Positions 34,687 through 45,352 of a stretch of 64,000 nucleotides of DNA are shown here, piece after piece. The notes beneath the pieces are model-generated. The model did no database searches. It was not told where the DNA came from and saw only the letters and a list, made by a program, of their open reading frames with translations. This stretch comes from Sphingobium sp. 15-1 (GTDB lineage Bacteria; Pseudomonadota; Alphaproteobacteria; Sphingomonadales; Sphingomonadaceae), in assembly GCF_013375535.1 (NCBI RefSeq), contig NZ_JABXJG010000003.1, positions 682,001-746,000 of the forward strand. Reading direction: 5' to 3'. How positions within the stretch are numbered: the first letter of the stretch is position 1; each line of letters begins with the position of its first letter. Both the position numbers and the translations under genes were made by a program.

Positions 34687-35025
34687 ATGAAAGAATATGT
34701 GTATGTCGTCCACACGAGGCCGCTGCCCGGTCGCGAAGATGACTTCAACAAATGGTATTCTGATGTCCACCTCGCGGACGTTGTCGCGTTGCCCGGATTC
34801 GTGGCCGCTCAGCGGTTTCGTATCGCTGATCCGTCCGATCCGAAGTCGCCTGAACGCATTTATTTGTCGACTTATACGATGCGTACCGATGACCCGCAGG
34901 CCGCGCTGGATCATATGCATAAGCTCGTTGCGTCAGGCGAGATGTACGTCACCGATGCCGTCGAGATAACCGACGCCGTCGCCCATCTTTATGAAGTCAT
35001 CACGCCGGTCGTCACGGAAAAATAA
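34687..35025 (+). CDS. EthD-domain protein
   Basis: A 112-residue dimeric alpha/beta-barrel protein of the EthD type (YVYVVHTRPLPGREDDFNKWYSDVH, then VVALPGFVAAQRFRIAD). The histidine in KWYSDVH is the conserved HxH-like position of the family. EthD proteins help P450 systems, but others are simple enzymes or binding proteins. GGAG precedes ATG 34687 by six bases. It comes just before the TonB receptor and probably shares its regulation. Confidence 0.78.
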   Translation: MKEYVYVVHTRPLPGREDDFNKWYSDVHLADVVALPGFVAAQRFRIADPSDPKSPERIYLSTYTMRTDDPQAALDHMHKLVASGEMYVTDAVEITDAVAHLYEVITPVVTEK

Positions 35026-35034
35026 GATCGTTCC

Positions 35035-35048
35035 TAGTTGTCCGGTTA
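35035..35048. promoter_or_regulatory. Weak palindromic operator, site 9
   Basis: TAGTTGTCCGGTTA: left six bases identical to site 2, 9 of 14 overall. It lies between EthD and receptor genes and may give the receptor its own control. The weakest of the set. Confidence 0.3.
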
Positions 35049-35111
35049 ATGAGCTGGCGGACATGTCCGCTGCGGAACGCTTAAGCAAATCAGGAGAGGA
35101 GGGGGCTTGAA

Positions 35112-37511
35112 ATGAACAAAATTTCGGTATGCGGATCAATACTCGCCATAACGATGGTGCTGGCCAGCCAGCCCGTGGCCGCGCAAGAACCGTCGGGTGC
35201 CGCTTCAGCGACATCCGGCGCCGACCAAGCCGGGGGGCGTGCCCTGGAAGAGATCGTCGTCACAGCGCGCAGAAAAGAGGAATCGGCGCTGAAGGTGCCT
35301 GTAGCCGTGACCGCGATCAGCGCCGCCGCGATACAGCGCGCAAACGCGGCGGATCTGACCAGGATTGCGCAGATCACTCCTCAGGTCCAGGTGGTCAATT
35401 CCTCAACCGCGGTTGCTTCGTTCATCTCCATCCGGGGCATTGGCGCCGCGTCGAACGACCAGTTCATCGAGCAGAGCGTTCTGATCGACCTCGACGGCAT
35501 GCAGCTTGGTCGCGGCCGTATCACCGGCTTGGCGATGTTCGACCTTCAACGGGTCGAGGTCATGAAGGGCCCCCAGTCGCTGTATTTCGGCAAGAACAGC
35601 CCTCAAGGCGTGATTTCGATCAAGTCGGCCGGCCCGGGTGACAGCTTGTCCGGATATGCGCGGGCCGGCTATGAGTTCTACGCGCGCGAACGGTTTATCG
35701 AAGGCGCGATCGGCGGCCCGCTGAGCGACACCCTCGGCGTTCGCGTGGCGGTTCGCGGCGACCAAACCGATGGCTGGCTCAGAAACGCCGCGCCCAGTGG
35801 TCCAATCCGCAATCCTCTTGATGCCGTATTCCCGATCGTGCCGGGCGAATATAAGAGCCGTCGGCCGGGGGGTAGCAATGTGGCGGGGCGCCTGACGGTC
35901 GCATGGAAACCGTCTTCGCAATTTGACGCGCAGTTTAAGCTGCTGGTGACAGATAGCCATAACGATGGCGATGCGGGTTCGCGAGAGCTCTACTGCGCGC
36001 CGGGTGTGACGGCTATCACGGACTATGGCGTGGTCGACCCCTACAGCGACTGCAAACTTAACGGTGTTGTTGCAGTTGGCGGCTTGAGCCCGGACCGCGC
36101 CCGGCAAATGACCGGTAATGAAACGCGGGCTTTCGGTAAGGGTAAAAATACGCTTGCAACTCTTACCGCGAACTACACAACCGACCAGTTTACTATAACA
36201 TCGACCACAGGTTATTATCATTACATCTACAAGGGGATCGATAATAACAATCTGACCACCAACCCGACGGTAAGTGGTCGAAACAACGCTGATAATACGA
36301 GCGCCACGCAGGAATTGCGCGTGTCGACCAATTTCGAGAGTCCGTTCAACTTTGTCGTCGGCGGCTTTTACGAATATGGAGATCGGAAGCAGGACAGCAT
36401 CGCGATGCTGCGGCCGATCGCCGCGGACCCGACTACCGGATTCTACTATCAGATCGCGAACCTGTCTTACGATCGGACCGATGCCTATTCGGCATTCGGC
36501 ACGGTGAAGTGGGCAATTTCCGACCAGTTCGAACTTTCGGGCGGTGCGCGCTATACCAAGGAAGTCAAAAAATCGAATCGCCAAACGCCTTATCTTGCGG
36601 CCGCGTTTGCGGGGCGGTTCGCGCCGGCCGGGACCAATCTGAACGGGCGTTACAAGGATGACGATGTGTCGCCGGAGGCGACATTGAGCTGGAAGCCGGA
36701 TGCGGGGCAGCTCCTCTATGCAACCTACCGCCATGGTTACCACTCCGGTGGGTTTGCCGCGCCTACGACCTTGTCTCCGGGCGTGAATATGGGGCCGATC
36801 GGTTCCCCTCTGACGCTTCAGTACGGCCCGGAAAAAACCAAGGGTGGTGAAATAGGCTACAAGGCGTCGTTGCTGGGCCGGTCGTTGCGCGTCGAACTGG
36901 CGGCCTTCCGCTACGATGTGCTGGGTCTTCAGATCACGTCCTTTGACCCTCGCGCTTTCGCCTACTCCATCAACAATGCGGGTAAGGCGCGTACACAGGG
37001 GTTCGAGGCATCGGCGGAATGGCGCGCTACGTCCGCGCTCACTCTGCGCGGCGCATTCGGTTATGTTGACGCAAAATATATCGATTACGCCAATGCGCCC
37101 TGCACGGCGTTCCAACTGTTGGCCACGCCCACCGGTTGCACCCAGGATTTGAGCGGCCGTCAGTTACCGAGGGCGCCGAAGGTGTCTGCCACCGGCGGTG
37201 TGGACTATGTCTTCGAACTGCCCGGCGGTCTGAAGCTGGGCGTCGTTGGCGGCTTCAAATATGCCAGTTCGTCCAACCAGCAGGAAAATCAGGACCCCAA
37301 TGCCCGACAGAAGGCATATTGGCTGTTTGACGCCGGTATCCGGCTGTTCCAGGATAACAGCGGGTGGACCCTCGAATTGCAGGGACGGAACCTCACCGAC
37401 GAGCATGTTTCGACCTATTCGCTCGACAAGACCGCCGGCGCTGTCGGGCAATATCAATCGATCCCGCTTCGCACTCGCGAAGTTGCTCTTCAGGTGGGAT
37501 ATAAGTTCTAA
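35112..37511 (+). CDS. TonB-dependent outer membrane receptor
   Basis: A 799-residue TonB-dependent receptor. Signal peptide at residues 1-25 (ending VAAQ), TonB box EEIVVTARRKEE at about 45, plug domain with VEVMKGPQSLYFGKN, and a 22-strand barrel ending VALQVGYKF with a terminal aromatic residue. This is the sphingomonad subtype that often imports aromatic or terpenoid compounds rather than iron. With no iron genes nearby and operators upstream, uptake of the pathway substrate is the best reading. Confidence 0.92.
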   Translation: MNKISVCGSILAITMVLASQPVAAQEPSGAASATSGADQAGGRALEEIVVTARRKEESALKVPVAVTAISAAAIQRANAADLTRIAQITPQVQVVNSSTAVASFISIRGIGAASNDQFIEQSVLIDLDGMQLGRGRITGLAMFDLQRVEVMKGPQSLYFGKNSPQGVISIKSAGPGDSLSGYARAGYEFYARERFIEGAIGGPLSDTLGVRVAVRGDQTDGWLRNAAPSGPIRNPLDAVFPIVPGEYKSRRPGGSNVAGRLTVAWKPSSQFDAQFKLLVTDSHNDGDAGSRELYCAPGVTAITDYGVVDPYSDCKLNGVVAVGGLSPDRARQMTGNETRAFGKGKNTLATLTANYTTDQFTITSTTGYYHYIYKGIDNNNLTTNPTVSGRNNADNTSATQELRVSTNFESPFNFVVGGFYEYGDRKQDSIAMLRPIAADPTTGFYYQIANLSYDRTDAYSAFGTVKWAISDQFELSGGARYTKEVKKSNRQTPYLAAAFAGRFAPAGTNLNGRYKDDDVSPEATLSWKPDAGQLLYATYRHGYHSGGFAAPTTLSPGVNMGPIGSPLTLQYGPEKTKGGEIGYKASLLGRSLRVELAAFRYDVLGLQITSFDPRAFAYSINNAGKARTQGFEASAEWRATSALTLRGAFGYVDAKYIDYANAPCTAFQLLATPTGCTQDLSGRQLPRAPKVSATGGVDYVFELPGGLKLGVVGGFKYASSSNQQENQDPNARQKAYWLFDAGIRLFQDNSGWTLELQGRNLTDEHVSTYSLDKTAGAVGQYQSIPLRTREVALQVGYKF

Positions 37512-37765
37512 GATGACGTTTGGCGCCTTCGGGGGCTGGACGTAACTTCGGGCGTTGCAACGGAGATCCCAGGGCTGACGCCCAAGATCGGAATGATCGG
37601 GAAATGAGATGCAGCTCCTTTTGATAAGATGCTACGATAGAATGAAGTGCATGAGTTAATATCGCTATCAGTTAAGGCAGGGGCGAGGTGTTGGATCAAG
37701 GTGATCGTTGATACAGCCTCGTCCCCATCCTGTTGTGGCCCCAGTATCGAAGAGGTCTATGAGCA

Positions 37766-38872
37766 ATGCAGTCACAGAGAATGAGCCGAGCCATTGTCCA
37801 AACAGGTTCTCGGCAGCTTGAAATGCGTGAATTCCCTTTGCCTCAAATCGGGGAAGATGACGCGCTGCTGAAGGTGGAGGGCTGCGGCATCTGTGGCAGC
37901 GACTGGTCGCAATATATCGGTGAATCGGAAGGCTATATTCGCTATCCTATCGTGCCTGGCCACGAGCCGGTCGGCATCATCGCAGAGATCGGCAGCAAGG
38001 CGGCGAAGCGGTGGGGCGTTAAGGAAGGCGACAGGGTAGTCATCGACCCGGCGGTCCCCTGTGGATATTGCCGCAATTGCCTCCACGGCGATTACAACGT
38101 CTGCAACGGCAAGGATCACATCCCCTATCTTGGCCACGTGCCTGTCGGGGTCAGCGGCACTGCGCTTTGGGGCGGCTATGCCGATTACATGTATCTCGAC
38201 CCGCATAGTCTGGTGCACAAGATCAGCTCGTCGATACCGGCTGAGCTTGCTTCGCTGTATAATCCGCTGGGTTCGGGCATTTCCTGGGCGGTTCAGCGCC
38301 CCGGCACCTCGATGGGTGACACGCTCGTCATTCTCGGTTGCGGGCAAAGGGGGCTGTGCTCGGTCATCGCGGCCAAGAATATCGGCGTATCGTGCATCAT
38401 CATCACCGGGCTGAGGCGCGATGCGGCCAAGCTGGCGCTTGCCAAGGAGTTCGGCGCCGATCACGTCATCATCGCCGATGAGACCGATGTGGTGGAAGAG
38501 GTCCGCAAAATCCTGCCCAAAGGCGCCGACGTGGTGCTCGACACGACGCCGAACTACTCGAAGTCGGTCAACCATGCGGTTGCGATCGTCCGGCCCAATG
38601 GGACAATTGGTCTGGCGGGGACGCATGGCTCGGACTTGGTGTCAGGCCTCAAGTCCGACCTTATCGTCCGCAACAATCTGACGATCATCGGGATGGCGGC
38701 CGTTCCATTCCGGACGACGGAAATCGCCGTGCAGCTCATCGAGTCGAGGCGTTTCCCGCTGGAAAAGATGCATACGCATACCATCCCGCTCGAACAGACC
38801 GAATATGCGCTTCAGTTGCTCGCCGGGAAAATCCCCGGGGAGTCGGCGATCCACATCATGATCGAGCCTTAG
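37766..38872 (+). CDS. Zinc-dependent medium-chain alcohol dehydrogenase
   Basis: A 368-residue MDR alcohol dehydrogenase. GCGICGSDW and GHEPVG carry the catalytic zinc ligands, and the four-cysteine loop is PCGYCRNC...DYNVCNG. The cofactor fold starts at VILGCGQRGLCSVIAAK. It probably oxidises a pathway alcohol. The start may be 37766 or 37781. The cluster palindrome is not seen upstream, so it may lie outside the regulon. It ends 26 bases before an IS fragment, which marks the right edge of the catabolic region. Confidence 0.87.
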   Translation: MQSQRMSRAIVQTGSRQLEMREFPLPQIGEDDALLKVEGCGICGSDWSQYIGESEGYIRYPIVPGHEPVGIIAEIGSKAAKRWGVKEGDRVVIDPAVPCGYCRNCLHGDYNVCNGKDHIPYLGHVPVGVSGTALWGGYADYMYLDPHSLVHKISSSIPAELASLYNPLGSGISWAVQRPGTSMGDTLVILGCGQRGLCSVIAAKNIGVSCIIITGLRRDAAKLALAKEFGADHVIIADETDVVEEVRKILPKGADVVLDTTPNYSKSVNHAVAIVRPNGTIGLAGTHGSDLVSGLKSDLIVRNNLTIIGMAAVPFRTTEIAVQLIESRRFPLEKMHTHTIPLEQTEYALQLLAGKIPGESAIHIMIEP

Positions 38873-38897
38873 GCTGAGGATCGATTGATTGGTTGGC

Positions 38898-39146
38898 GAG
38901 GGCGTGACTCAGGCTCCGTGAGGAGACTGATGATGAGCGACCGATACTGGCTGACGGATGAGCAGATGGCCCGGCTTGCGCCTTATTTTCGCAAGAGCCA
39001 CGGCAAGCCCCGAGTTGATGACCGATGCGTGCTAAGCGGGATCAGCTTCGTCAATCGCAATGGGTTGCGCTGGCGGGATGCACCGCGAGAATATGGGCCG
39101 TACAAGACATGTATAATGGTTGGAAACGAGCGGGTGAAATGGGCGT
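38898..39146 (+). mobile_element. 5-prime fragment of an IS5-family element
   Basis: The frame from ATG 38933 (MSDRYWLTDEQMARLAPYF, later GLRWRDAPREYGPYKT) is the N-terminus of an IS5-group transposase. Near 39107 a single-base loss shifts the continuation MYNGWKRAGEMGVV into another frame, and the match stops at 39146, where the ~188-bp repeat begins. No DDE residues remain. The left end is my estimate. Confidence 0.7.
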
Positions 39147-39335
39147 TGTGGATCGGCCCGGAGACGGGACTCGCTTAGATTTCGGCCAAGCCGCTGGAAG
39201 TGAACGAAAAATGCCACGGCGCTGGGGTCCCGATCGGTGCCGGTCGAACCCCAGCAATATCTCTTTTTCGCACGTTATTTCAGATAGTTGTGCTGTACAA
39301 AGGCAGGGCTGCGCTTCGGCGCCGATCCACGATCC
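39147..39335 (+). repeat. Direct repeat, copy A (~188 bp)
   Basis: Nearly the same sequence occurs at 51245-51433 in the same orientation, with a one-base length difference and scattered changes. It begins TGTGGATCGG and ends near GCCGATCCAC. I do not recognise a coding frame. Here it is flanked by IS5 and esterase fragments; in copy B by the broken end of an IS3 element. Confidence 0.75.
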
Positions 39336-39733
39336 AGACACTCCGGGAGGCCATGGCCGCCATGCAGGGTAGAGGGGGAACCGGTGCGGCAGGAAGGTTG
39401 CCCTGCCAGTTGCCGACGATTGTGTTTCACGGTGACAAGAACCGGGCCGTCCATCCTTCCAACGCAGCCGGATTTTTGGGCAATCTGGAGTGTGCAGGCG
39501 TCGGCCCGCTAACCTCTCGGTCCACCAGTGGACGTTCGGAGGGAGGCCGGCACCTCACACAAAGAACCTGTCAAAATCGCACCGGCACGATTCTTCTGAA
39601 GGACTGGACGGTCCATGGCAGCGGCCATGACTGGTCGGGTGGTAGCGCTCTGGCCACTCATACAGATCCCGCAGGTCCGGACGCCTCATGTGAAATGCTC
39701 TGTTTCTTCCTCCAACGGCGCCGCGTTGGATAG
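39336..39733 (+). pseudogene. 3-prime fragment of a PHB-depolymerase-type esterase
   Basis: The frame ending at 39733 reads PTIVFHGDKNRAVHPSNAAGFL, WTVHGSGHDWSGGS and TDPAGPDASCEMLCFFL. These are the C-terminal parts of polyhydroxybutyrate depolymerase-type esterases, including the acid and histidine of the triad. The nucleophile half is missing and replaced by the repeat. A complete but different relative is at 46134. Confidence 0.65.
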
Positions 39734-39808
39734 GTGCGGATACCAGTCGTCTTTTCGCAAGCGGATTGAACAACCGCACCCCATCGCGATGGCCATTCAC
39801 CAAGGCTT

Positions 39809-40087
39809 CTATAAATCATGGGAGAGGCTGATGCTGATGGCTCTCAATAATGTCACAGCATAGCATGGTCCGTCGGAAGGTAGCCCATTCTCGGCAGTGA
39901 TATCGGCCTTTACCTGCGCTGCATCATCAATGATTTCGATGGCTTCCGCGGTGCTGAGGCCTCCTTTTGCGATAAGGCCATGGATCAGGCTTTCGACCAG
40001 AAGGATTGCTGCTTCACCATGCGCGCCCATGGCAGGCAGGCGCCCTGTTTCTCGCGCGCGATCTTGATCGCTTCTATCGTCGGCCAC
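39809..40087 (-). CDS. Small conserved-looking protein, function unknown
   Basis: 92 residues from a GTG start with GGAGATGA upstream. It contains ILLVESLIHGLIAKGGLSTAEAIEIIDDAAQV, an amphipathic helical segment found in small sphingomonad hypotheticals, but I cannot name a family. It is alone on its strand between an esterase fragment and the Crp/Fnr gene. Confidence 0.5.
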   Translation of the reverse strand: MADDRSDQDRARETGRLPAMGAHGEAAILLVESLIHGLIAKGGLSTAEAIEIIDDAAQVKADITAENGLPSDGPCYAVTLLRAISISLSHDL

Positions 40088-40213
40088 GACTCATCTCCGT
40101 CAGGCGAGAGTATTGCTCCCCCAGCCGCCGGAGCCTGAAATAGGGGCCGACGATCCTTTCATATTAGCGGGAATAGCAAAAAAAACCATTATCGATATTA
40201 ACTTTCGACTATA

Positions 40214-40227
40214 ATATTGAACAATAT
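40214..40227. promoter_or_regulatory. Palindrome upstream of the Crp/Fnr gene
   Basis: ATATTG and CAATAT around AA, a perfect inverted repeat 31 bases before ATG 40259, in an AT-rich gap (40140-40258). Crp/Fnr proteins bind palindromes of similar shape, so autoregulation is possible. Confidence 0.4.
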
Positions 40228-40258
40228 CATTTTTGACAGTCCTGTGGGACGGTGTCGG

Positions 40259-41008
40259 ATGAGCAACCGCTTTATCGACAAATTGCGCGGGTTTGTTCCG
40301 CTGAGCCAGAATGATGTGGATGTCCTTGCTGGGGCCACCTCACGCTCCAAGGATATTCCTGCCCGACGCGACCTCATTCGGGAGGGGGACCGGCCCGGTC
40401 CCGTATTCGTCGTACTTGAAGGTTGGGCATGCCGGTACAAGGTCTTGCCCAGCGGTACCCGGCAGATCCTAGCCTTTCTGATGCCCGGAGACTCATGCGA
40501 TCTCCACGTTGGCCTGTTGGCCCAGATGGATCACAGCATCCAGACTGTTGGACCGGCCCGTGTCGCCACGATCGAGCGCGGCGAGATGGATGCGATCATG
40601 GACCAGCATCCACGCGTCGCCAAAGCCATGTACCTCGCCCAGCTCATCGATGAGGGGACGATGCGCGCCTGGATTACCAGCATGGGCCGCCGCACGAGTA
40701 TCGAACGGGTGGCGCATCTGATGTGCGAACTTTATCTGCGCGCCCGCAACATCGGCTTGACCAGCGAGCGTCATCTGACACTACCCCTGTCGCAGATATT
40801 GCTGGCGGATTCGCTCGGCATGACTCCCGTTCATCTCAATCGGGTGCTGAAGGAATTACGGCTCAGGGGGGCCATGTTACTTCAGCGCGGAAGCCTGCAT
40901 ATCGCTGACCCAGACAAATTGGTCGAAATAGCCGGCTTCGATGAAAATTATCTCCATCGGCATTTGCGAGAATCAATCATGTCGATGGAGAAGACGGGCA
41001 GCCGATGA
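40259..41008 (+). CDS. Crp/Fnr family regulator
   Basis: A 249-residue regulator with an N-terminal cyclic-nucleotide-type sensor barrel (FVVLEGWACRYKVLPSGTRQILAFLMPGD) and a C-terminal winged helix (LPLSQILLADSLGMTPVHLNRVLKELR). No cysteine cluster of the Fnr type is visible, so it is not an oxygen sensor of the classical kind. Sphingomonads have many such uncharacterised members. I prefer ATG 40259 over the TTG at 40217. It may control the stress genes that follow. Confidence 0.85.
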   Translation: MSNRFIDKLRGFVPLSQNDVDVLAGATSRSKDIPARRDLIREGDRPGPVFVVLEGWACRYKVLPSGTRQILAFLMPGDSCDLHVGLLAQMDHSIQTVGPARVATIERGEMDAIMDQHPRVAKAMYLAQLIDEGTMRAWITSMGRRTSIERVAHLMCELYLRARNIGLTSERHLTLPLSQILLADSLGMTPVHLNRVLKELRLRGAMLLQRGSLHIADPDKLVEIAGFDENYLHRHLRESIMSMEKTGSR

Positions 41009-41292
41009 CCAAGATCATTCAAACCGATAAAGGGTCTTGGCGCAGGCAATTTGTTGTTTAAATGGAATATTGATCAAAAAGACTCGGACTATCAGCTCAT
41101 TCTGAAATTTTTAAAAAGTGGCTACAGTCTTATTGGTGGCTGTAACAATATAATTTTCACCATTCTTTTTAATGATTAAATAGTTTTTTCTAATATAGAT
41201 CAATTTTGATTGGAAATTAAAGCAATCCTTCCTGCAAAATGTCAGCTATACGAGTCGAGCGACCCGAAGGCTCAATTAGATGCCTTCCCCTG

Positions 41293-41324
41293 GACCCAGT
41301 CATTTGCGTGGCTGGGTCTTTTTT
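41293..41324 (+). terminator. Rho-independent terminator
   Basis: GACCCAG and CTGGGTC form a 7-bp stem with a 12-base loop, followed by six T. The clearest terminator in the window. Confidence 0.8.
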
Positions 41325-41449
41325 ACGCATTTATCAATATTGGCATCGAAACCGAAACTATTGGCAGCAGGCGCGGGCTACTGATGAGCGAAATTTTGCA
41401 GCCGCGTTGGAGGGCGGCTCACCCCAAAAGGTCGCGAAGCCAAAAATCA

Positions 41450-41473
41450 CCCTCGGCCTTTGATGACCGAGGG
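41450..41473. terminator. Hairpin after the YflT-like gene
   Basis: CCCTCGG and CCGAGGG around a 10-base loop, 31 bases past the stop of the minus-strand gene at 41504. On that strand the stem is followed by TGATTTTTGG, so it can serve as terminator for it. Confidence 0.55.
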
Positions 41474-41503
41474 TTATGGGTGCGGGGATGGCGGCGCTGT
41501 GAC

Positions 41504-42127
41504 TTATGACAGACCAGCGGGCGCACGATATAGTGACCGCTCGCGTTCGATCTCCTCGGTCGTGTAGGCGGGAGCATTCTCATCGAAACTATCCCAGCCG
41601 CTTTGCCGGTACGCTTGACCGCGCGCGGCTGCATCGACAGAGCGATGGCGCTGGAGAATGGCTTCGGCCTGGGCAGCCCGATCATCGGGCACCTTCGCGC
41701 TGACCAACGTGCCGCCGCGCCGGACACCTTCCGAATAGACCTGCGCTTCCTCGTCACTATGGCCGGTATGCTTGAGGGCCCCGACGATACCGCCGGTTAC
41801 AGCGCCGCCCGCTGCCCCAATACCGGCACCTGCCGCAGTGGAGGCAAGCCACCCCGCCGCAACGATCGGACCAAGGCCCGGAATAGCAAGCAGGCCCAGG
41901 CCCGCGAGAAGACCTCCTGCACCTCCCAGAACTGCACCTGTCGATGCGCCCCGCGTGACATCGCCATCGTCATTGACGCCTTCATGATCATGCTCTGAAT
42001 GGCTTCCGTCAGCGTTGTTGGCAACGATGCTTAAATCGTCGTGGGGAATGCCCAGTTCTTCCAGATCGCGCACGGCGTTCGATGCATCATTATAATTATC
42101 GAACAGACGAGTGATGGTCTTTGACAT
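41504..42127 (-). CDS. Stress protein with YflT-like domain and glycine zipper
   Basis: 207 residues. The N-terminus (ITRLFDNYNDASNAVRDLEELGIPHDDLSIVAN) is a general-stress YflT/17M-like domain. The middle is a glycine/alanine-rich hydrophobic segment with GxxxG repeats (about 62-115) that probably inserts into or contacts membrane, and the C-terminus is charged. AAGGAG precedes the ATG. It sits with the secreted protein at 42149 and catalase, which suggests a stress regulon; I see no sure promoter motif. Confidence 0.75.
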   Translation of the reverse strand: MSKTITRLFDNYNDASNAVRDLEELGIPHDDLSIVANNADGSHSEHDHEGVNDDGDVTRGASTGAVLGGAGGLLAGLGLLAIPGLGPIVAAGWLASTAAGAGIGAAGGAVTGGIVGALKHTGHSDEEAQVYSEGVRRGGTLVSAKVPDDRAAQAEAILQRHRSVDAAARGQAYRQSGWDSFDENAPAYTTEEIERERSLYRAPAGLS

Positions 42128-42148
42128 GATTTCTCTCCTTGTGAGGCT

Positions 42149-42454
42149 TCAACGCGTGGTTATGTTGCCCTTGTAATCGAGCATGACCATCTTCTTCTTT
42201 CCGTTCTTGACAGCCGCCCCGTGCCAAAGTCCATTTTGCTTGGTGAGCTTTCCAACCTTTACATAACCCGCTTTCCCCAACCGCCCGCGAGCCTGGCTTT
42301 CGGTGAAGGAATTGGCTCCCTCCGCAGGTGCCGTAAGCGTGTGAGGTGAGCCATCCTTGATGGCTGGATTATGGGACCCTGCTTGCGGGCTTTGTGCGCC
42401 CGCGCCGGTCGCAAGAAGCGCAGCCGCGGAAATGGCGGCAAATTGTCGCATCAT
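42149..42454 (-). CDS. Small exported protein, function unknown
   Basis: 101 residues with a signal peptide (FAAISAAALLATGAGA, cleavage about residue 20). The mature part is low in complexity at first, then SFTESQARGRLGKAGYVKVGKLTKQNGLWHG and KKMVMLDYKGNITT, reminiscent of PepSY-like periplasmic domains. AGGAG precedes the start. It lies 21 bases upstream of the YflT-like gene, so the two are probably co-transcribed. Confidence 0.7.
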   Translation of the reverse strand: MMRQFAAISAAALLATGAGAQSPQAGSHNPAIKDGSPHTLTAPAEGANSFTESQARGRLGKAGYVKVGKLTKQNGLWHGAAVKNGKKKMVMLDYKGNITTR

Positions 42455-42721
42455 TGAATCTCTCCTGATGATTGTAAGGAGCGCAACGGTTCAGGACGAA
42501 CAACGGACCCATAGGTTACTAAATTTAATGTTCCCTAGCGTGGGGGGCGGGGATTCAAAATCTTAATGATCCAGATTAACATCGGTGATTATCCGCAACC
42601 ATGAATGATTGCAGGAGTTCTTGCCTGCGACTAGCCGGCGTTGGGATAGTAGTGGCCGAAACAATCCGGTCCGCTTTCCTCATGCCGGCGGGGGAAAATA
42701 CCATATGATAAGGATGACCTC

Positions 42722-44938
<2,217 letters not shown>

Positions 44939-44939
44939 C

Positions 44940-45187
44940 TTAGCGCCGGAGCGGCGTTCGCTGGGCCAGATCGTTCCGGATAGTGGTCGCGGCGACGCCG
45001 CCTTCGCCCATCGCGTGACTGATCTGGCCCAGACCCAGCACGACGTCACCGGCCGCGTAAAGACCCGGAACATCCGTCCGCTGATGCGTGTCCACCATGC
45101 GACAGCCCTCCGCTGAAAAATCGGAGCCGACCTGGGCCGCCAGCTCCGAATGAATATCCGACCCCACTGCGCAACGAACCCGGCGTC
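44940..45187 (-). pseudogene. C-terminal fragment of a thioredoxin-reductase-like flavoprotein
   Basis: The frame reads VGSDIHSELAAQVG, then TDVPGLYAAGDVVLGLGQISHAMGEGGVAATTI, the FAD-binding C-terminal end of a thioredoxin-reductase-like protein. The homology extends a few codons upstream of the GTG at 45167 and then meets a TGA (45186-45188). The other ~220 residues are absent, so it is a remnant. It ends directly against the katE stop. The 45190-45352 gap shows nothing. Confidence 0.75.
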
Positions 45188-45352
45188 ACGTCGCTCCGCT
45201 AGGCAATCTGTCCGTCCTGCGGGCGGGCGCTATGGCGGGCGGCCTGATCGCGCATCCGCGCCAAGAGACCAGGGCCGAAATCTCTTCGGGAAACCGGGAT
45301 GATCGCGGGTAAGCGGAATCATCCCCGCACGACTGTCGCCAATCCAAAATGT

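Larger units (their letters stand above)
41009..41503. other. AT-rich intergenic region, candidate small RNA
   Basis: This 495-base stretch has no credible gene. 41040-41215 is strikingly AT-rich for this sequence and has a TACAG/CTGTA hairpin. After it comes a GC-balanced piece ending in a strong hairpin with T-run (41293-41324). The layout of AT-rich promoter-like DNA, about 100 bases, then a rho-independent terminator is what a small RNA gene looks like; it may equally be a long 3-prime end of the Crp/Fnr transcript. Confidence 0.4.

Noticed and set aside
35403..37115. 570-residue open frame opposite the TonB receptor
   Set aside because: The receptor on the other strand has signal peptide, TonB box and full barrel motifs; the antisense frame has no recognisable domain and arises from GC-rich codon usage.
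37650..37675. GAGTTAAT and CAGTTAAG before the alcohol dehydrogenase as operator copies
   Set aside because: They are direct, not inverted, half-sites and do not fit the palindrome spacing.
41210..41509. Open frame of 99 residues after the Crp/Fnr gene
   Set aside because: It runs through a strong terminator hairpin and has no ribosome site.
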